From contig CALVDH010000015.1 in NCBI GenBank assembly GCA_944326235.1, forward strand, positions 1 to 62,842: a stretch of DNA of 62,842 nucleotides, written 5' to 3'. The notes beneath the pieces are model-generated. The model saw only the letters and a program-made list of their open reading frames with translations. It was not told the DNA's origin and did no database searches. Below, one piece after another: positions 25,787 to 33,875 of the stretch (position 1 is its first letter; each line of letters starts with the position of its first letter). The stretch is from an uncultured Bacteroidales bacterium. Lineage in GTDB: Bacteria; Bacteroidota; Bacteroidia; Bacteroidales; UBA932. The position numbers and the translations under genes are program-made.

Positions 25787-27499
25787 ATGAATAACACTAC
25801 AGTAAAAGACGACATATTTTGGATTAATTTTGCCGAAGAACTGTCAAAAATAAGAGAAAAAGAACGTCAAAAATTACCATATAATTTCAATCTTATTGAC
25901 GAGCTCCACGCAAACGAGAATGCACACACCCGTATTCTACTTAAATTATTAAACTACAATATTTCAGGGGAATATGCATTTTTAAAGTCCTTCCTCCTCA
26001 TGATGTGTGAACATAATCCGAACTTGACATTTCCCATCACTAGCGTACAAAAACCTTCGATAGATTTCAATAAGGAGAACATCGATGGACTCATTGAAGA
26101 ACCATCCAAAGATTACGCCATTATTATTGAGAATAAAATAAATTGGGCCACAGATCAGGAGCTGCAACTTGTCAGATATTTTAACACTGTAAAACAACAC
26201 GGAATACAAGACCGCAACATATTTGTAATTTACTTGACACTGGATGGCTCAAAAAAAGTTTCTTCAAATAGTTTGCCTAATTCACTAAGCGATGAACTTA
26301 AAAACGGCAACCGTTTTATAGAAATGAATTATAGGGATGACATACTGCCTTGGCTAAAACACACTATTCTTCCTGAAATAAAAATAAAAGAGCATCTAAT
26401 AGAAAGTGGAATTAGGCAATACATTGATTATCTTGAAGGACGGCTTTGTTTAAGGAAATCAGAAGAACCAATAAAAATTATCATGAATAAAAGCATTAAC
26501 GAAAAATTACTCCAAGGCAAAACTACTTGTGAGCAATGGCAAATACTGAATAACTGCACAAAAAATCTTGAGAATCTTCTACAAGATTTTCGTAATGTAT
26601 CTGAGGAGATAACAAAGCCCGTAATTGACAGTTGGGACACTAGTACCAAGAATTCTTTCAGCGACACACAGACAAACAATCAGATTCAAGAAAACAATGG
26701 ATGTTATCAAATATTCCTTAATGATATTGATCGGAATATCCATTTTGAATGGTATCCTTTATCTAAAAACGATCTTTTTAATAAATCCCATTACCGCATG
26801 GTTCTGCATGTAGAAGGAGATACGGATAAATTAAACATGCTGAAATTGGCAAGAATAGATGAATTGCGTAATAAGGCAGAAGAATACGATTTTTTTCTGC
26901 CTTTCGACGAGGGAAGAGGTGTTGTTGACGCTATCTTTAAGGAATATTCAACTCCAAACAATATCCCCTTTGCTGCACTTGACGAGTCCAATAGAGCAAA
27001 ATTTTTAAAGAACTGCTATGAAGAAATTAAAACTTTAAAAGGCATTATTGAGCGCACATTTCATAAATTTGACGATGAAAACAAAATTATTAACGAACTC
27101 TGTCGTTCATTGCAAGAACTCACAGACTATCAATGGAGGTATTGGCCTGAAAATAATAACTGCAGCTGGGATATAGTTACAGATTTTAACAATGACACAC
27201 ACCGAATAGGAATCGAAGGTTCTTTTGCTGTCAACGCCGATGGCAAAATTGAATTCAGAAGCTATATTACTGTATGGAGATCGCAGGATTGGGACATCTA
27301 CGAAGAAAATTTAAAAGAAAAATATCCCAATCTCTCACAACTCATCGAGAAAAAAGGAGATAGGGCTGATTTACCTTTACCAACAATAATCATTGGCGAT
27401 GATCTAACATTCTGGAGCGAGAAAAAAGAGTGTGTTGTCAATCATTTAAAAGAGACATTTGAATACATGAAACAACTCACTTCTGAAATTGGCAGATAG
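25787..27499 (+). CDS. PD-(D/E)XK nuclease-superfamily protein, AT-rich gene
   Basis: The first 220 residues match the PD-(D/E)XK nuclease superfamily pattern. There is an N-terminal helix with NENAHTRILLKLLNY, an acidic site NIDGLIEEPSKDYAIIIENKINWATDQ (Asp, then Glu-Asn-Lys) and a helix LQLVRYFNTV. The rest of the 570 residues has no motif I recognise and may be a target-recognition part. The gene is far more AT-rich than its neighbours and its codon use is different, which suggests recent acquisition. Members of this superfamily include restriction and anti-phage nucleases; a defence role is inference only. No methyltransferase or partner gene follows. A stem with T-rich tail (27521-27570) may terminate it. 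Confidence 0.8.
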   Translation: MNNTTVKDDIFWINFAEELSKIREKERQKLPYNFNLIDELHANENAHTRILLKLLNYNISGEYAFLKSFLLMMCEHNPNLTFPITSVQKPSIDFNKENIDGLIEEPSKDYAIIIENKINWATDQELQLVRYFNTVKQHGIQDRNIFVIYLTLDGSKKVSSNSLPNSLSDELKNGNRFIEMNYRDDILPWLKHTILPEIKIKEHLIESGIRQYIDYLEGRLCLRKSEEPIKIIMNKSINEKLLQGKTTCEQWQILNNCTKNLENLLQDFRNVSEEITKPVIDSWDTSTKNSFSDTQTNNQIQENNGCYQIFLNDIDRNIHFEWYPLSKNDLFNKSHYRMVLHVEGDTDKLNMLKLARIDELRNKAEEYDFFLPFDEGRGVVDAIFKEYSTPNNIPFAALDESNRAKFLKNCYEEIKTLKGIIERTFHKFDDENKIINELCRSLQELTDYQWRYWPENNNCSWDIVTDFNNDTHRIGIEGSFAVNADGKIEFRSYITVWRSQDWDIYEENLKEKYPNLSQLIEKKGDRADLPLPTIIIGDDLTFWSEKKECVVNHLKETFEYMKQLTSEIGR

Positions 27500-27520
27500 C
27501 CAAAGATTGTTAAAAACTCT

Positions 27521-27570
27521 GAGAGGATTTTATCATGACACAATACAATATGGTGAATCCTCTCTTTGTT
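27521..27570 (+). terminator. Weak terminator after the nuclease gene
   Basis: GAGAGGATT (27521-27529) pairs with AATCCTCTC (27556-27564) across a 26-base loop, followed by TTTGTTTT. The large loop makes it a weak candidate. Confidence 0.35.
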
Positions 27571-27600
27571 TTATATTGTTTTATATTGTTTTATATTGTT
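27571..27600. repeat. Three 10-bp direct repeats
   Basis: TTATATTGTT occurs three times in tandem, with a partial copy (TTTGTT) before it. It lies downstream of the nuclease gene in AT-rich DNA. Confidence 0.75.
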
Positions 27601-28036
27601 CTATGAGTAGCGGAGAATGCTCAGCCACCAGTCACTTACACCAAACTACGGCACAAGAAAGGGCGCTAAGGGAAACGACGGAATTTACATCGCCGAGCTA
27701 TATGCAGAAAGGAAGCGTACCCTGGCAGTATAAGTAAAAAGGCAAACCAGGAACTTCTGGCCGAAAGTGTCCGCAAATAAAGTATAAGCATTGCGCAGGA
27801 AAATTTTATTCTACTTTGAGATTGAAAGCAGAATGCTGTCGGCCCATACCGGAACTGACAGTTTTTCCATAGAAGCAGAGCAACTAACAAGAATTTCTTG
27901 TCAGTTCGTCAAGAGGGGAATAACCAGTAGTCAAAATATGAATACTATCGGAAATGTAAACAGTCGGTCCGGGATGGCGACAGACTTATCCCGGACCGAC
28001 TTATCCAAAGCATACTCTTCACGAAGTTCATCTAAC
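27601..28036. other. Gene-free interval with possible coding remnant and a strong hairpin
   Basis: No intact gene is supportable. Near 27667-27735 a plus-strand frame reads GNDGIYIAELYAERKRTLAV before a stop, which looks like a decayed protein end; I cannot name it. 27887-27901 is a 15-base palindrome. 27963-27975 pairs perfectly with 27988-28000 (13 bp, GTCGGTCCGGGAT and its complement, 12-base loop). That hairpin may end one or both convergent genes although T runs are lacking. Confidence 0.5.
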
Positions 28037-28807
28037 TCATTGCAGGCATCCTGCTATATTCAAGCGGATATCATCTATTATCGCCTGATAATTCTTCCAA
28101 TGCTCTGTCTCGCTTAGATGAGCACCCGGATGAAGCGTCTTGTATGCCGACATTACCCCCTGAATAGGAAGTTTCATCAAATTATCTTGAGGTATTCCTG
28201 ACAACATCTGCGGTTCTCCGTCCAAAGTGAAATTCTCCAAAATATAGCTATAGTATTTATTGTACCCCGGGCCAGTAAGAAAAACCAAAATATCAGGCCT
28301 TAATATCTCAATCTCCTGCGGTATGACGTGAAAATATTCCCTCTCCAGCTCATGAACTTCCGTTCCTACAGGTCTGCCATCATAGGTTGAAAGTTTTGAA
28401 ATATTGTTCCATAGGAATGCTGCCCGCCGGCCTGGACAAGCTTCCAGAATATCCCGTATTCCGGACATGATGCCGTTACACCCCCATCTCATGAAGCGGT
28501 TTCCGGACGAAATCTCATCCTGACTGAAGTAACCGGCCACCTCTTCATCAACATACTTTTCTTCGAAAAACCTCTCATAGGCACGCATAGTGTCACCGAG
28601 ATCCTCATTCTTTTCCCAAGAATGGACTTCCTGCCCGAAAAACATGACTTTTATGTCCGCTCCGACATACCAGTCCTCACTGCCGTTCCTCTGTACTGAA
28701 AGGACAAACGGACACTGAGTTTTAATCTGCCTCTTGTCCAGTTGCTGCATCAACTTGTCCCATTTACTCTCATACAAAGATGTCAACTGTTCTGATAATG
28801 TATTCAT
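28037..28807 (-). CDS. Protein with uracil-DNA-glycosylase-like motifs, function unproven
   Basis: A 256-residue soluble protein that I do not recognise with certainty. The layout recalls the uracil-DNA glycosylase superfamily: an early strand and loop ADIKVMFFGQEVHSW (compare the GQDP/GExP motif), a middle strand RRAAFLWNNISKL, the strand-loop EILRPDILVFLTGPGYNKYY, and near the C-terminus LHPGAHLSE (compare HPSPLS). The order and spacing of these elements fit, but the catalytic Asp of family 1 is not obvious. It faces the AT-rich nuclease gene and lies 37 bases upstream of nothing else in its direction; the lipoprotein gene precedes it by 37 bases on the same strand. It could be a nucleic-acid-processing or ADP-like ligand-binding relative. 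Confidence 0.55.
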   Translation of the reverse strand: MNTLSEQLTSLYESKWDKLMQQLDKRQIKTQCPFVLSVQRNGSEDWYVGADIKVMFFGQEVHSWEKNEDLGDTMRAYERFFEEKYVDEEVAGYFSQDEISSGNRFMRWGCNGIMSGIRDILEACPGRRAAFLWNNISKLSTYDGRPVGTEVHELEREYFHVIPQEIEILRPDILVFLTGPGYNKYYSYILENFTLDGEPQMLSGIPQDNLMKLPIQGVMSAYKTLHPGAHLSETEHWKNYQAIIDDIRLNIAGCLQ

Positions 28808-28844
28808 AGCCTTTAACTTTAATTTATTTGATTATTCATTATTT

Positions 28845-31181
28845 TCACAAGCCCAGTGCATCGAAGTCCACTTCCTCGATTACCATGAACATATTTGGAC
28901 GCGCCTCATAGTACGCATCATAACTTCCAATTGGAACTCCAAGATAATCCAGATATGGGAACTGGTTATTATACCATGTGTCAGGAGGTGTCTTTGCTTT
29001 CGAATATATCTTGCGGTCAAGACCATTGCAGTTCTGGAAGGCATAATCACCAAGTATTGCCAAACCTTCCGGTAGGACTAATGTTCCATGAAGATTCTTA
29101 CAACCATTGAACGCTGCATAACTTATCCTTACGACTCCGCTCGGAATTATCAATTCGCCCTCCAGTGCACTACAATGTCCAAATGCATGTTCTCCAATAG
29201 CGACAATACTTTCCGGCAAGGGAAAGACGCTTTTCAATTCAACACAATCCTCACACATAAAATCCGGAATAGAATTCAAATTCTCAGGAAGTTGCAAATC
29301 AGACAATCTTGCCATCTTTCTGAATGCCCCAATAGGAAGACTGCTGTCGCTCAAGTCAGATAAATCAATATTGGACACATTTGGCATACTTCTTATAAAC
29401 AGATAGTCAACATCGGATAAGGATCCTGTCAAGATAAGACTCTCAGTATATTCCAACTGTCCAGGTTCCTTAATCAACGACTCCAGACTGCCAGGCGTCA
29501 CAGTCACCCGCGTCACAGTCTCACACCACTGGGTCACCGGTATGGTATCAAGCACAGTGCCGTTTACATCCGACACTGTTATCATACCGTCACGGGGCTG
29601 GTAGCTGCTGTTCAGATAAGTTGAGAACTTCCAGTCTCCACCGCTGTGAGAAGTTATTGCCAGCCATTCCGAGCCTTCGGTAACATCTACCTTATAATCT
29701 TCCGTAGATGAAGAGATTCTCAGAATAAAATTCTGCGCCGCATTGTCGATATCGAACCGTTCCTGTTCTATGCTCATATAAGCCTTATCCTGATTAACCG
29801 TAACCTCGCCGAGCAGATTCCCGGCCTCATCTCTGAACAGGATACTGCCTATGCGCTCCGAACTGAAATCATTGTTCGCCTCCACTGCAAATTTACGGAC
29901 TCCGCTATCAGAGTCTGACTCCGCTATCCAGTCGCTGCTTTCAGGTATCTCTACGACATAATTGTCCGAAGAGGATGTCACCCATACCTCCAGCACCTGC
30001 GCTGTATTGTCAAGATAATAATAAGTCTGACCCAACGAGAACATCGCGCCATCCTGCACCACATAGACTGTAACAGACTGAGAGGACTCCTTGGACTTAA
30101 AGGTGATACCGGCACTGCGGGGCTCGAATGAGCCGTTTTCAGAGACAGAGACCGTATATCCGGCACTTTCCAAATATGCCTTGGTGGCATCTGCAGAGGA
30201 GACTGAAATCCAGTCGCATCCGTCCTCCACCGTCACTTCATAATCTACATTATACTCTACCGTAACAGAATATTCACCTCCGCTCTGAGGAACCTGATAC
30301 TGAGCATCGGAGACGAGGAGCCACTGGTCGTCCCGGTCTATAACCCCGTTGCCGTTGATATCCATAAAGTCCTCGAAATTCGGAATCTCGTAACCGTGCT
30401 GCCCGAGCTGCTCGTAGCGGGCGATGAGATTGGAGCGTATCTGCACATAGTCAAGTCCGATACCGCCCTGACGGATCTGCTCGGAGAGGTCCGATTTTCC
30501 CAATGTGCCGGTATTCTGCATCTCTGAAGATATCTTCGCTATAAGCTCGGAAAGCTCAGCCTCCGTACGGGTGCTCTGGAGCGTCGCTGATATAGCTAGA
30601 AGCACCGCATTGCCGTCTCCTGCCTTCGATATATCCGCCTTGTCAAAACCGCTGTCTCCCACCTCCAAAGGGATGTTGAAAATATCGTACAGTTCCTGTT
30701 CCGCCTGCTGACGGGCCTCGGACATGGCTTTTCCATCATTCGACACCAGATAGCGGATACGGCCTGACTCCAGGGTTGTCAAAAGGTTGATGTTGGTCTG
30801 GCCCTCCTCGCTCAGGTCGGATATAGAACGCAGAGTTATGGGCGATTTCGAGAGAGAACCGGCCACTTCATTGTAATAATATCCGTCCGCAATTATCTCC
30901 ACATAGCGGGACTCTATCTCGCTGCCGATGGAAAACGCACCGAAATCATCGTACGTGGTAGTGGAGTAGTTGCGTCCCGTAGGATTAAGGTTATCGTCCA
31001 GGGCCTGGATGGTAATGGATGTGCCCTGGGAAAACGGCCCTTTCTGAACACTTCCACTGATGGAATATTTTGTTCCTGGATCAGGTTCGGGGAACTTCTC
31101 TTCTCCTGTATTCTCCTCACAGGAAAAAACAAGGCATAGGCACATAATGCAGCCCAAAATGGATAAAACATTCTTTTTCAT
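28845..31181 (-). CDS. BACON-domain and leucine-rich-repeat surface lipoprotein
   Basis: The start at 31181 gives MKKNVLSILGCIMCLCLVFS followed by the lipobox cysteine (LVFSC), so the protein is a lipoprotein; upstream frame is probably untranslated. Mature regions in order: a carboxypeptidase-like beta domain (about 35-110, SISGSVQKGPF), a helical region (150-270), a calcium-loop-like DINGNGVIDRDDQ (about 285), and three BACON-type beta repeats, each with a D-W-I/L core (DWISVSS, DWIAESD, EWLAITS). BspA-type leucine-rich repeats end the protein (FRKMARLSDLQLPENLNSI, GEHAFGHCSALEG, YAFQNCNGL). BACON domains are usually linked to glycan or mucin binding. Expected on the outer surface of the outer membrane. 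An exact TAATTTTG element (31215-31222) lies 33 bases upstream. Confidence 0.87.
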   Translation of the reverse strand: MKKNVLSILGCIMCLCLVFSCEENTGEEKFPEPDPGTKYSISGSVQKGPFSQGTSITIQALDDNLNPTGRNYSTTTYDDFGAFSIGSEIESRYVEIIADGYYYNEVAGSLSKSPITLRSISDLSEEGQTNINLLTTLESGRIRYLVSNDGKAMSEARQQAEQELYDIFNIPLEVGDSGFDKADISKAGDGNAVLLAISATLQSTRTEAELSELIAKISSEMQNTGTLGKSDLSEQIRQGGIGLDYVQIRSNLIARYEQLGQHGYEIPNFEDFMDINGNGVIDRDDQWLLVSDAQYQVPQSGGEYSVTVEYNVDYEVTVEDGCDWISVSSADATKAYLESAGYTVSVSENGSFEPRSAGITFKSKESSQSVTVYVVQDGAMFSLGQTYYYLDNTAQVLEVWVTSSSDNYVVEIPESSDWIAESDSDSGVRKFAVEANNDFSSERIGSILFRDEAGNLLGEVTVNQDKAYMSIEQERFDIDNAAQNFILRISSSTEDYKVDVTEGSEWLAITSHSGGDWKFSTYLNSSYQPRDGMITVSDVNGTVLDTIPVTQWCETVTRVTVTPGSLESLIKEPGQLEYTESLILTGSLSDVDYLFIRSMPNVSNIDLSDLSDSSLPIGAFRKMARLSDLQLPENLNSIPDFMCEDCVELKSVFPLPESIVAIGEHAFGHCSALEGELIIPSGVVRISYAAFNGCKNLHGTLVLPEGLAILGDYAFQNCNGLDRKIYSKAKTPPDTWYNNQFPYLDYLGVPIGSYDAYYEARPNMFMVIEEVDFDALGL

Positions 31182-31214
31182 AACTATACGTATTAATTTA
31201 CAATATTTCATTCG

Positions 31215-31222
31215 CAAAATTA
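31215..31222 (-). promoter_or_regulatory. Proximal -7 element of the lipoprotein gene
   Basis: The minus strand reads TAATTTTG, matching TAnnTTTG, 33 bases upstream of the ATG. Confidence 0.45.
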
Positions 31223-31505
31223 AAGGCAGCATACGCCGGAACGCAGCACAGGCAAAAAGAAAGTGTGGAGACAGCCTGTTTTCCCGGAAGAAGGTTGTGG
31301 TAAGACCCGATCAGAGATAAACGCCCGATACTCCACACCTGTGCAGTTATGAGGTATCGGACAGAGCGTCCTACCGCATGACCATACAAGTGACGAGTGC
31401 CGCCGTCGTCCTTCTGATCTTGAAAACTACCACATTTTCTTCCGAGGACAGTACGAAAACACTTTCGTCTGCAATATGTCGCGCCGGCTTTCACTACCGG
31501 CACGA
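31223..31505 (-). ncRNA. Candidate structured RNA or long leader, unidentified
   Basis: On the minus strand an exact promoter element TAACTTTG (31513-31506) precedes sequence that begins with a hairpin: TCGTGCCGG and its partner CCGGCGCGA (about 31504-31481), closed with a G-U pair in this strand only. Further on, GCACAGG (31344-31338) can pair with CCTGTGC (31252-31246), and CTCCACAC (plus 31331-31338) with GTGTGGAG (31263-31270). These enclose a central stretch rich in purine and CGGG blocks. Coding potential is poor. It could be a free small RNA or the 320-base leader of the lipoprotein gene. It does not match any riboswitch that I know. Confidence 0.4.
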
Positions 31506-31513
31506 CAAAGTTA
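31506..31513 (-). promoter_or_regulatory. Distal -7 element, start of the candidate RNA
   Basis: Minus strand TAACTTTG, an exact TAnnTTTG. It lies about 325 bases upstream of the lipoprotein ATG and right before a strong hairpin. Confidence 0.5.
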
Positions 31514-31694
31514 GCAAAATTTTCCAGTATCGGGCGTATAACAAGACAAATCATACTCCAAAACCACTGTTTTTCAACAGCCGGTCATAGAGGACAATGC
31601 TTCGATTATGCGGCAAAACTACTTGCCACTTATGCCATAACACTGCACAGAGTAACGGCATTTATAATTTTACCCATACAGTATAATGTTTGCG
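31514..31694. other. Interval with no feature seen
   Basis: Between the distal promoter and the stop of the toxin gene I see no gene, no strong hairpin and no repeat. Confidence 0.5.
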
Positions 31695-32036
31695 CTACCT
31701 GAGACCGTTCTTCTCCAAAAGGGCCAGTATCTCGGAACGTTTGATGGATTCCCGTTCAGACTTGTCGTAGATGGTCAGCAGGTTTATCACGGCCTCCTCT
31801 ACGGAAACTATCACGGTAAATGTGATGACACGGGCACCGCCTCTTTTCCCATGACCTTTGGATGTAATGGCCATACGGATTTTCCGCAAGCCTCCGCCGA
31901 GATCGGCTCCAAGTCCGGGATCCTTTTCAAGTTCATCAAGAAGACGGGCATAATCGTCTGTTATTGAAGCATAACGTTTCCCGAGATTCTTGATATTCCG
32001 TTTAAACGTTGCAGATACCTCTAGCCTATAATTCAT
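31695..32036 (-). CDS. RelE/ParE-superfamily toxin
   Basis: A 113-residue basic protein beginning MNYRLEVSATFKRNIKNLGK, the usual start of RelE/ParE toxins. It continues with LLDELEKDPGLGADLGGGLRKIRMAI, then VITFTVIVSVEEAVINLLTIYDKSERESI, matching the alternate strands and C-terminal helix of the family. RelE-type members cleave mRNA on the ribosome; ParE-type members poison gyrase. Which one applies is not settled by sequence, and the classic RelE catalytic residues are not obvious. It overlaps the antitoxin gene by 11 bases, the usual arrangement for such pairs. Confidence 0.88.
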   Translation of the reverse strand: MNYRLEVSATFKRNIKNLGKRYASITDDYARLLDELEKDPGLGADLGGGLRKIRMAITSKGHGKRGGARVITFTVIVSVEEAVINLLTIYDKSERESIKRSEILALLEKNGLR

Positions 32037-32280
32037 GACGAAGTTCCTCCAATACCTCTCTGGCCGAACTTGTTCTTCCGGCCTTTATGTCATTCAACCC
32101 CGAATCAATCATTTCCAGAACTTCCTCTTTGCTGATATACTCCTCCTGCGGTTCCCCCAACGTATGCTGCGGATCAGGATTCTCAAGTAACTTTCCGGCC
32201 AACCACTGACGGTTGCGCTCGCTCAGTGAGAGTGACTCAATATAACGCCACAAACTCTCCATTGATGCTGATACTCTCAT
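32026..32280 (-). CDS. Antitoxin of the RelE/ParE pair
   Basis: An 84-residue protein upstream of and overlapping the toxin gene. It is helical and acidic towards its C-terminus (EEYISKEEVLEMIDSGLNDI, SAREVLEELRHEL), as expected of the toxin-wrapping part of an antitoxin. The N-terminal half (SMESLWRYIESLSLSERNRQWLAGKL) may form the DNA-binding or dimerising unit, but no classic ribbon-helix-helix is evident. Identification rests mainly on size, order and overlap. An exact TAAATTTG element lies 26 bases upstream. Confidence 0.78.
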   Translation of the reverse strand: MRVSASMESLWRYIESLSLSERNRQWLAGKLLENPDPQHTLGEPQEEYISKEEVLEMIDSGLNDIKAGRTSSAREVLEELRHEL

Positions 32281-32306
32281 ATTTTCTTCTATTTATATGA
32301 CTTCTG

Positions 32307-32314
32307 CAAATTTA
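32307..32314 (-). promoter_or_regulatory. -7 element of the toxin-antitoxin operon
   Basis: The minus strand reads TAAATTTG, an exact match, 26 bases before the antitoxin ATG. Confidence 0.55.
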
Positions 32315-32370
32315 GCAAAATATCACGCAACACAAAAATACCATGCTGAAATTTCCAGTCAGGCTGCGAG

Positions 32371-33744
32371 TTATTTCAGCAGCCTGATGACATCCTGCGG
32401 CAGCATCACATTCGCAGAATGATCCGTGGGCTCATTTTTGAGGAAAAGCACCGGTACAACTGTATAATCCTTTGTAAAAGGCAGCAGGGCGGCTTTGCGG
32501 AGAAGTTCTGCGGCAAGCTGTCTGCCATTCTCCCGGGCCGTCCATTTACATTCACCGACCAGCAGACATTTCTTATCCATGGACTCAGCCATCACGTCGA
32601 ACTCGATCTGCTCAGGTTTCCCGTGCTCATTGAGGACAGAGCCCCACCAGCGTCTTGCCCTGCCATAAAGCACTCCGTCCATAAGATTTCCTGTCACGGC
32701 TTCCCTGCAAAGATTTTCCCACTGCATACTTACATACTCCTGGAAGCGGGCACTCAAAGCCTGTTCTATGGGCAGACGGCGGTCCAGTTCTATAAACGAG
32801 CGGTACGGAACCACAAACTGATAGTAGAATGCCATAAACGGATCGGCTATCTTATAAAGACTTTTCTTTGCATTCTTCTCATCCATCCCGAACGGGACAT
32901 CCTTTTCTAAAAATCCGAGATCTACAAGTTTCTTCAATGGACGTGACAGATTGGTTGCAGGCTCACCGCACCGTGCCGCAATCTCAGAAAGACGGTTTGC
33001 ACCGGCTCCGACGTATGACATTATCGTCGAGGTCTTGACGATATCCTTTACATCGTCCTGAAAAAGTTTCACAGGTTCTTCATAGAGAACCCCGTTTACA
33101 GAAAGTATATTGTGCCACAGAGCATCGTCAAGCGATTTCCTGTTCTCTCTCAGTTCCCAATAACGCGGCACACCTCCCCATACTGAATATTCCTCAACGG
33201 CACTCACCGCATCAAGGCTCAATGCCTCCTGAAGATATGGCAAACGTATAGGAGTGAGTCTTATAATCTCATCAGCCCTGCCATAAAGAGGCGCTGAGGA
33301 ATCGAGAAACAGTCCGTACATCATATTCTGTGATGACCCGCAAAGCACAAGATTATACTTGAGTTGCTTTTCATCAACCAGTTTCTGCAGTACGGACGGC
33401 ACTTCCGGAGATTGCTCCACAATATACGGAAACTCATCCAGACACAGGGTGAAACGCCTGTCTGTCCGGTAATTGACCGCACGGAACAGAGACTCCCAAT
33501 CCGGATATGTCAGTTTGTCGAAATCCGGAAACACCTGCGCTATTACTTTTGCCAGCAACAATCTCTGATGCTGCCCTTCAGAACGGTCAGCGAGAAAATA
33601 AACATCCCCTTCAGACAACACCCTTTTAATAAGTGTTGACTTACCCAGCCTTCTGCGGCCGTACATCACGACCAATGCTGGCCGTTTCCCAGCAAGAGCG
33701 GCCTTAAGACGTGCTGTTTCTGCGATTCTGTCGACAAATTCCAT
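32371..33744 (-). CDS. ATP-binding protein of the archaeal-ATPase/DUF234 type
   Basis: A 457-residue STAND-like P-loop protein. It has the family start FVDRIAETARLKAAL, an unusual Walker A YGRRRLGKSTLIKRV, Walker B FTLCLDEFPYIVE and sensor LVLCGSSQNMM. A winged-helix region follows (SEIAARCGEPATNLSRPLKKLVDLGFL) and a C-terminal DUF234 domain with a PD-(D/E)XK-like core (EQIEFDVMAES, LLVGECKWTA). Bacteroidetes and archaea carry many copies of this family; the role is unknown though the nuclease-like end suggests a mobile or defensive function. A TATGTTTG element lies 20 bases upstream. Confidence 0.88.
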   Translation of the reverse strand: MEFVDRIAETARLKAALAGKRPALVVMYGRRRLGKSTLIKRVLSEGDVYFLADRSEGQHQRLLLAKVIAQVFPDFDKLTYPDWESLFRAVNYRTDRRFTLCLDEFPYIVEQSPEVPSVLQKLVDEKQLKYNLVLCGSSQNMMYGLFLDSSAPLYGRADEIIRLTPIRLPYLQEALSLDAVSAVEEYSVWGGVPRYWELRENRKSLDDALWHNILSVNGVLYEEPVKLFQDDVKDIVKTSTIMSYVGAGANRLSEIAARCGEPATNLSRPLKKLVDLGFLEKDVPFGMDEKNAKKSLYKIADPFMAFYYQFVVPYRSFIELDRRLPIEQALSARFQEYVSMQWENLCREAVTGNLMDGVLYGRARRWWGSVLNEHGKPEQIEFDVMAESMDKKCLLVGECKWTARENGRQLAAELLRKAALLPFTKDYTVVPVLFLKNEPTDHSANVMLPQDVIRLLK

Positions 33745-33764
33745 ATACTATTTATTATGCACTG

Positions 33765-33772
33765 CAAACATA
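33765..33772 (-). promoter_or_regulatory. -7 element of the DUF234 ATPase gene
   Basis: Minus strand TATGTTTG, exact TAnnTTTG, 20 bases before the ATG. Confidence 0.5.
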
Positions 33773-33846
33773 ATGATTCAAATGCATAATGCAAAATTTA
33801 TCTGTACTCTAAATAACTTGTGCTACTATTTTTCACAAGTTTTCAC

Positions 33847-33854
33847 TACCTTTG
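33847..33854 (+). promoter_or_regulatory. -7 element of the WYL regulator gene
   Basis: TACCTTTG, exact TAnnTTTG, 21 bases before the ATG at 33876. Confidence 0.55.
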
Positions 33855-33875
33855 CACAAAATAAAACGTAATATC

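Noticed and set aside
27963..28000. Terminator call for the 13-bp perfect hairpin
   Set aside because: Neither strand has a T run after the stem, so I list it only as a hairpin in the gene-free interval.
31198..31554. A 118-codon minus-strand frame in front of the lipoprotein gene
   Set aside because: It overlaps a promoter element and hairpins, runs through the second promoter and has no recognisable domain; treated as a possible RNA or leader instead. A search for conserved peptides would settle it.
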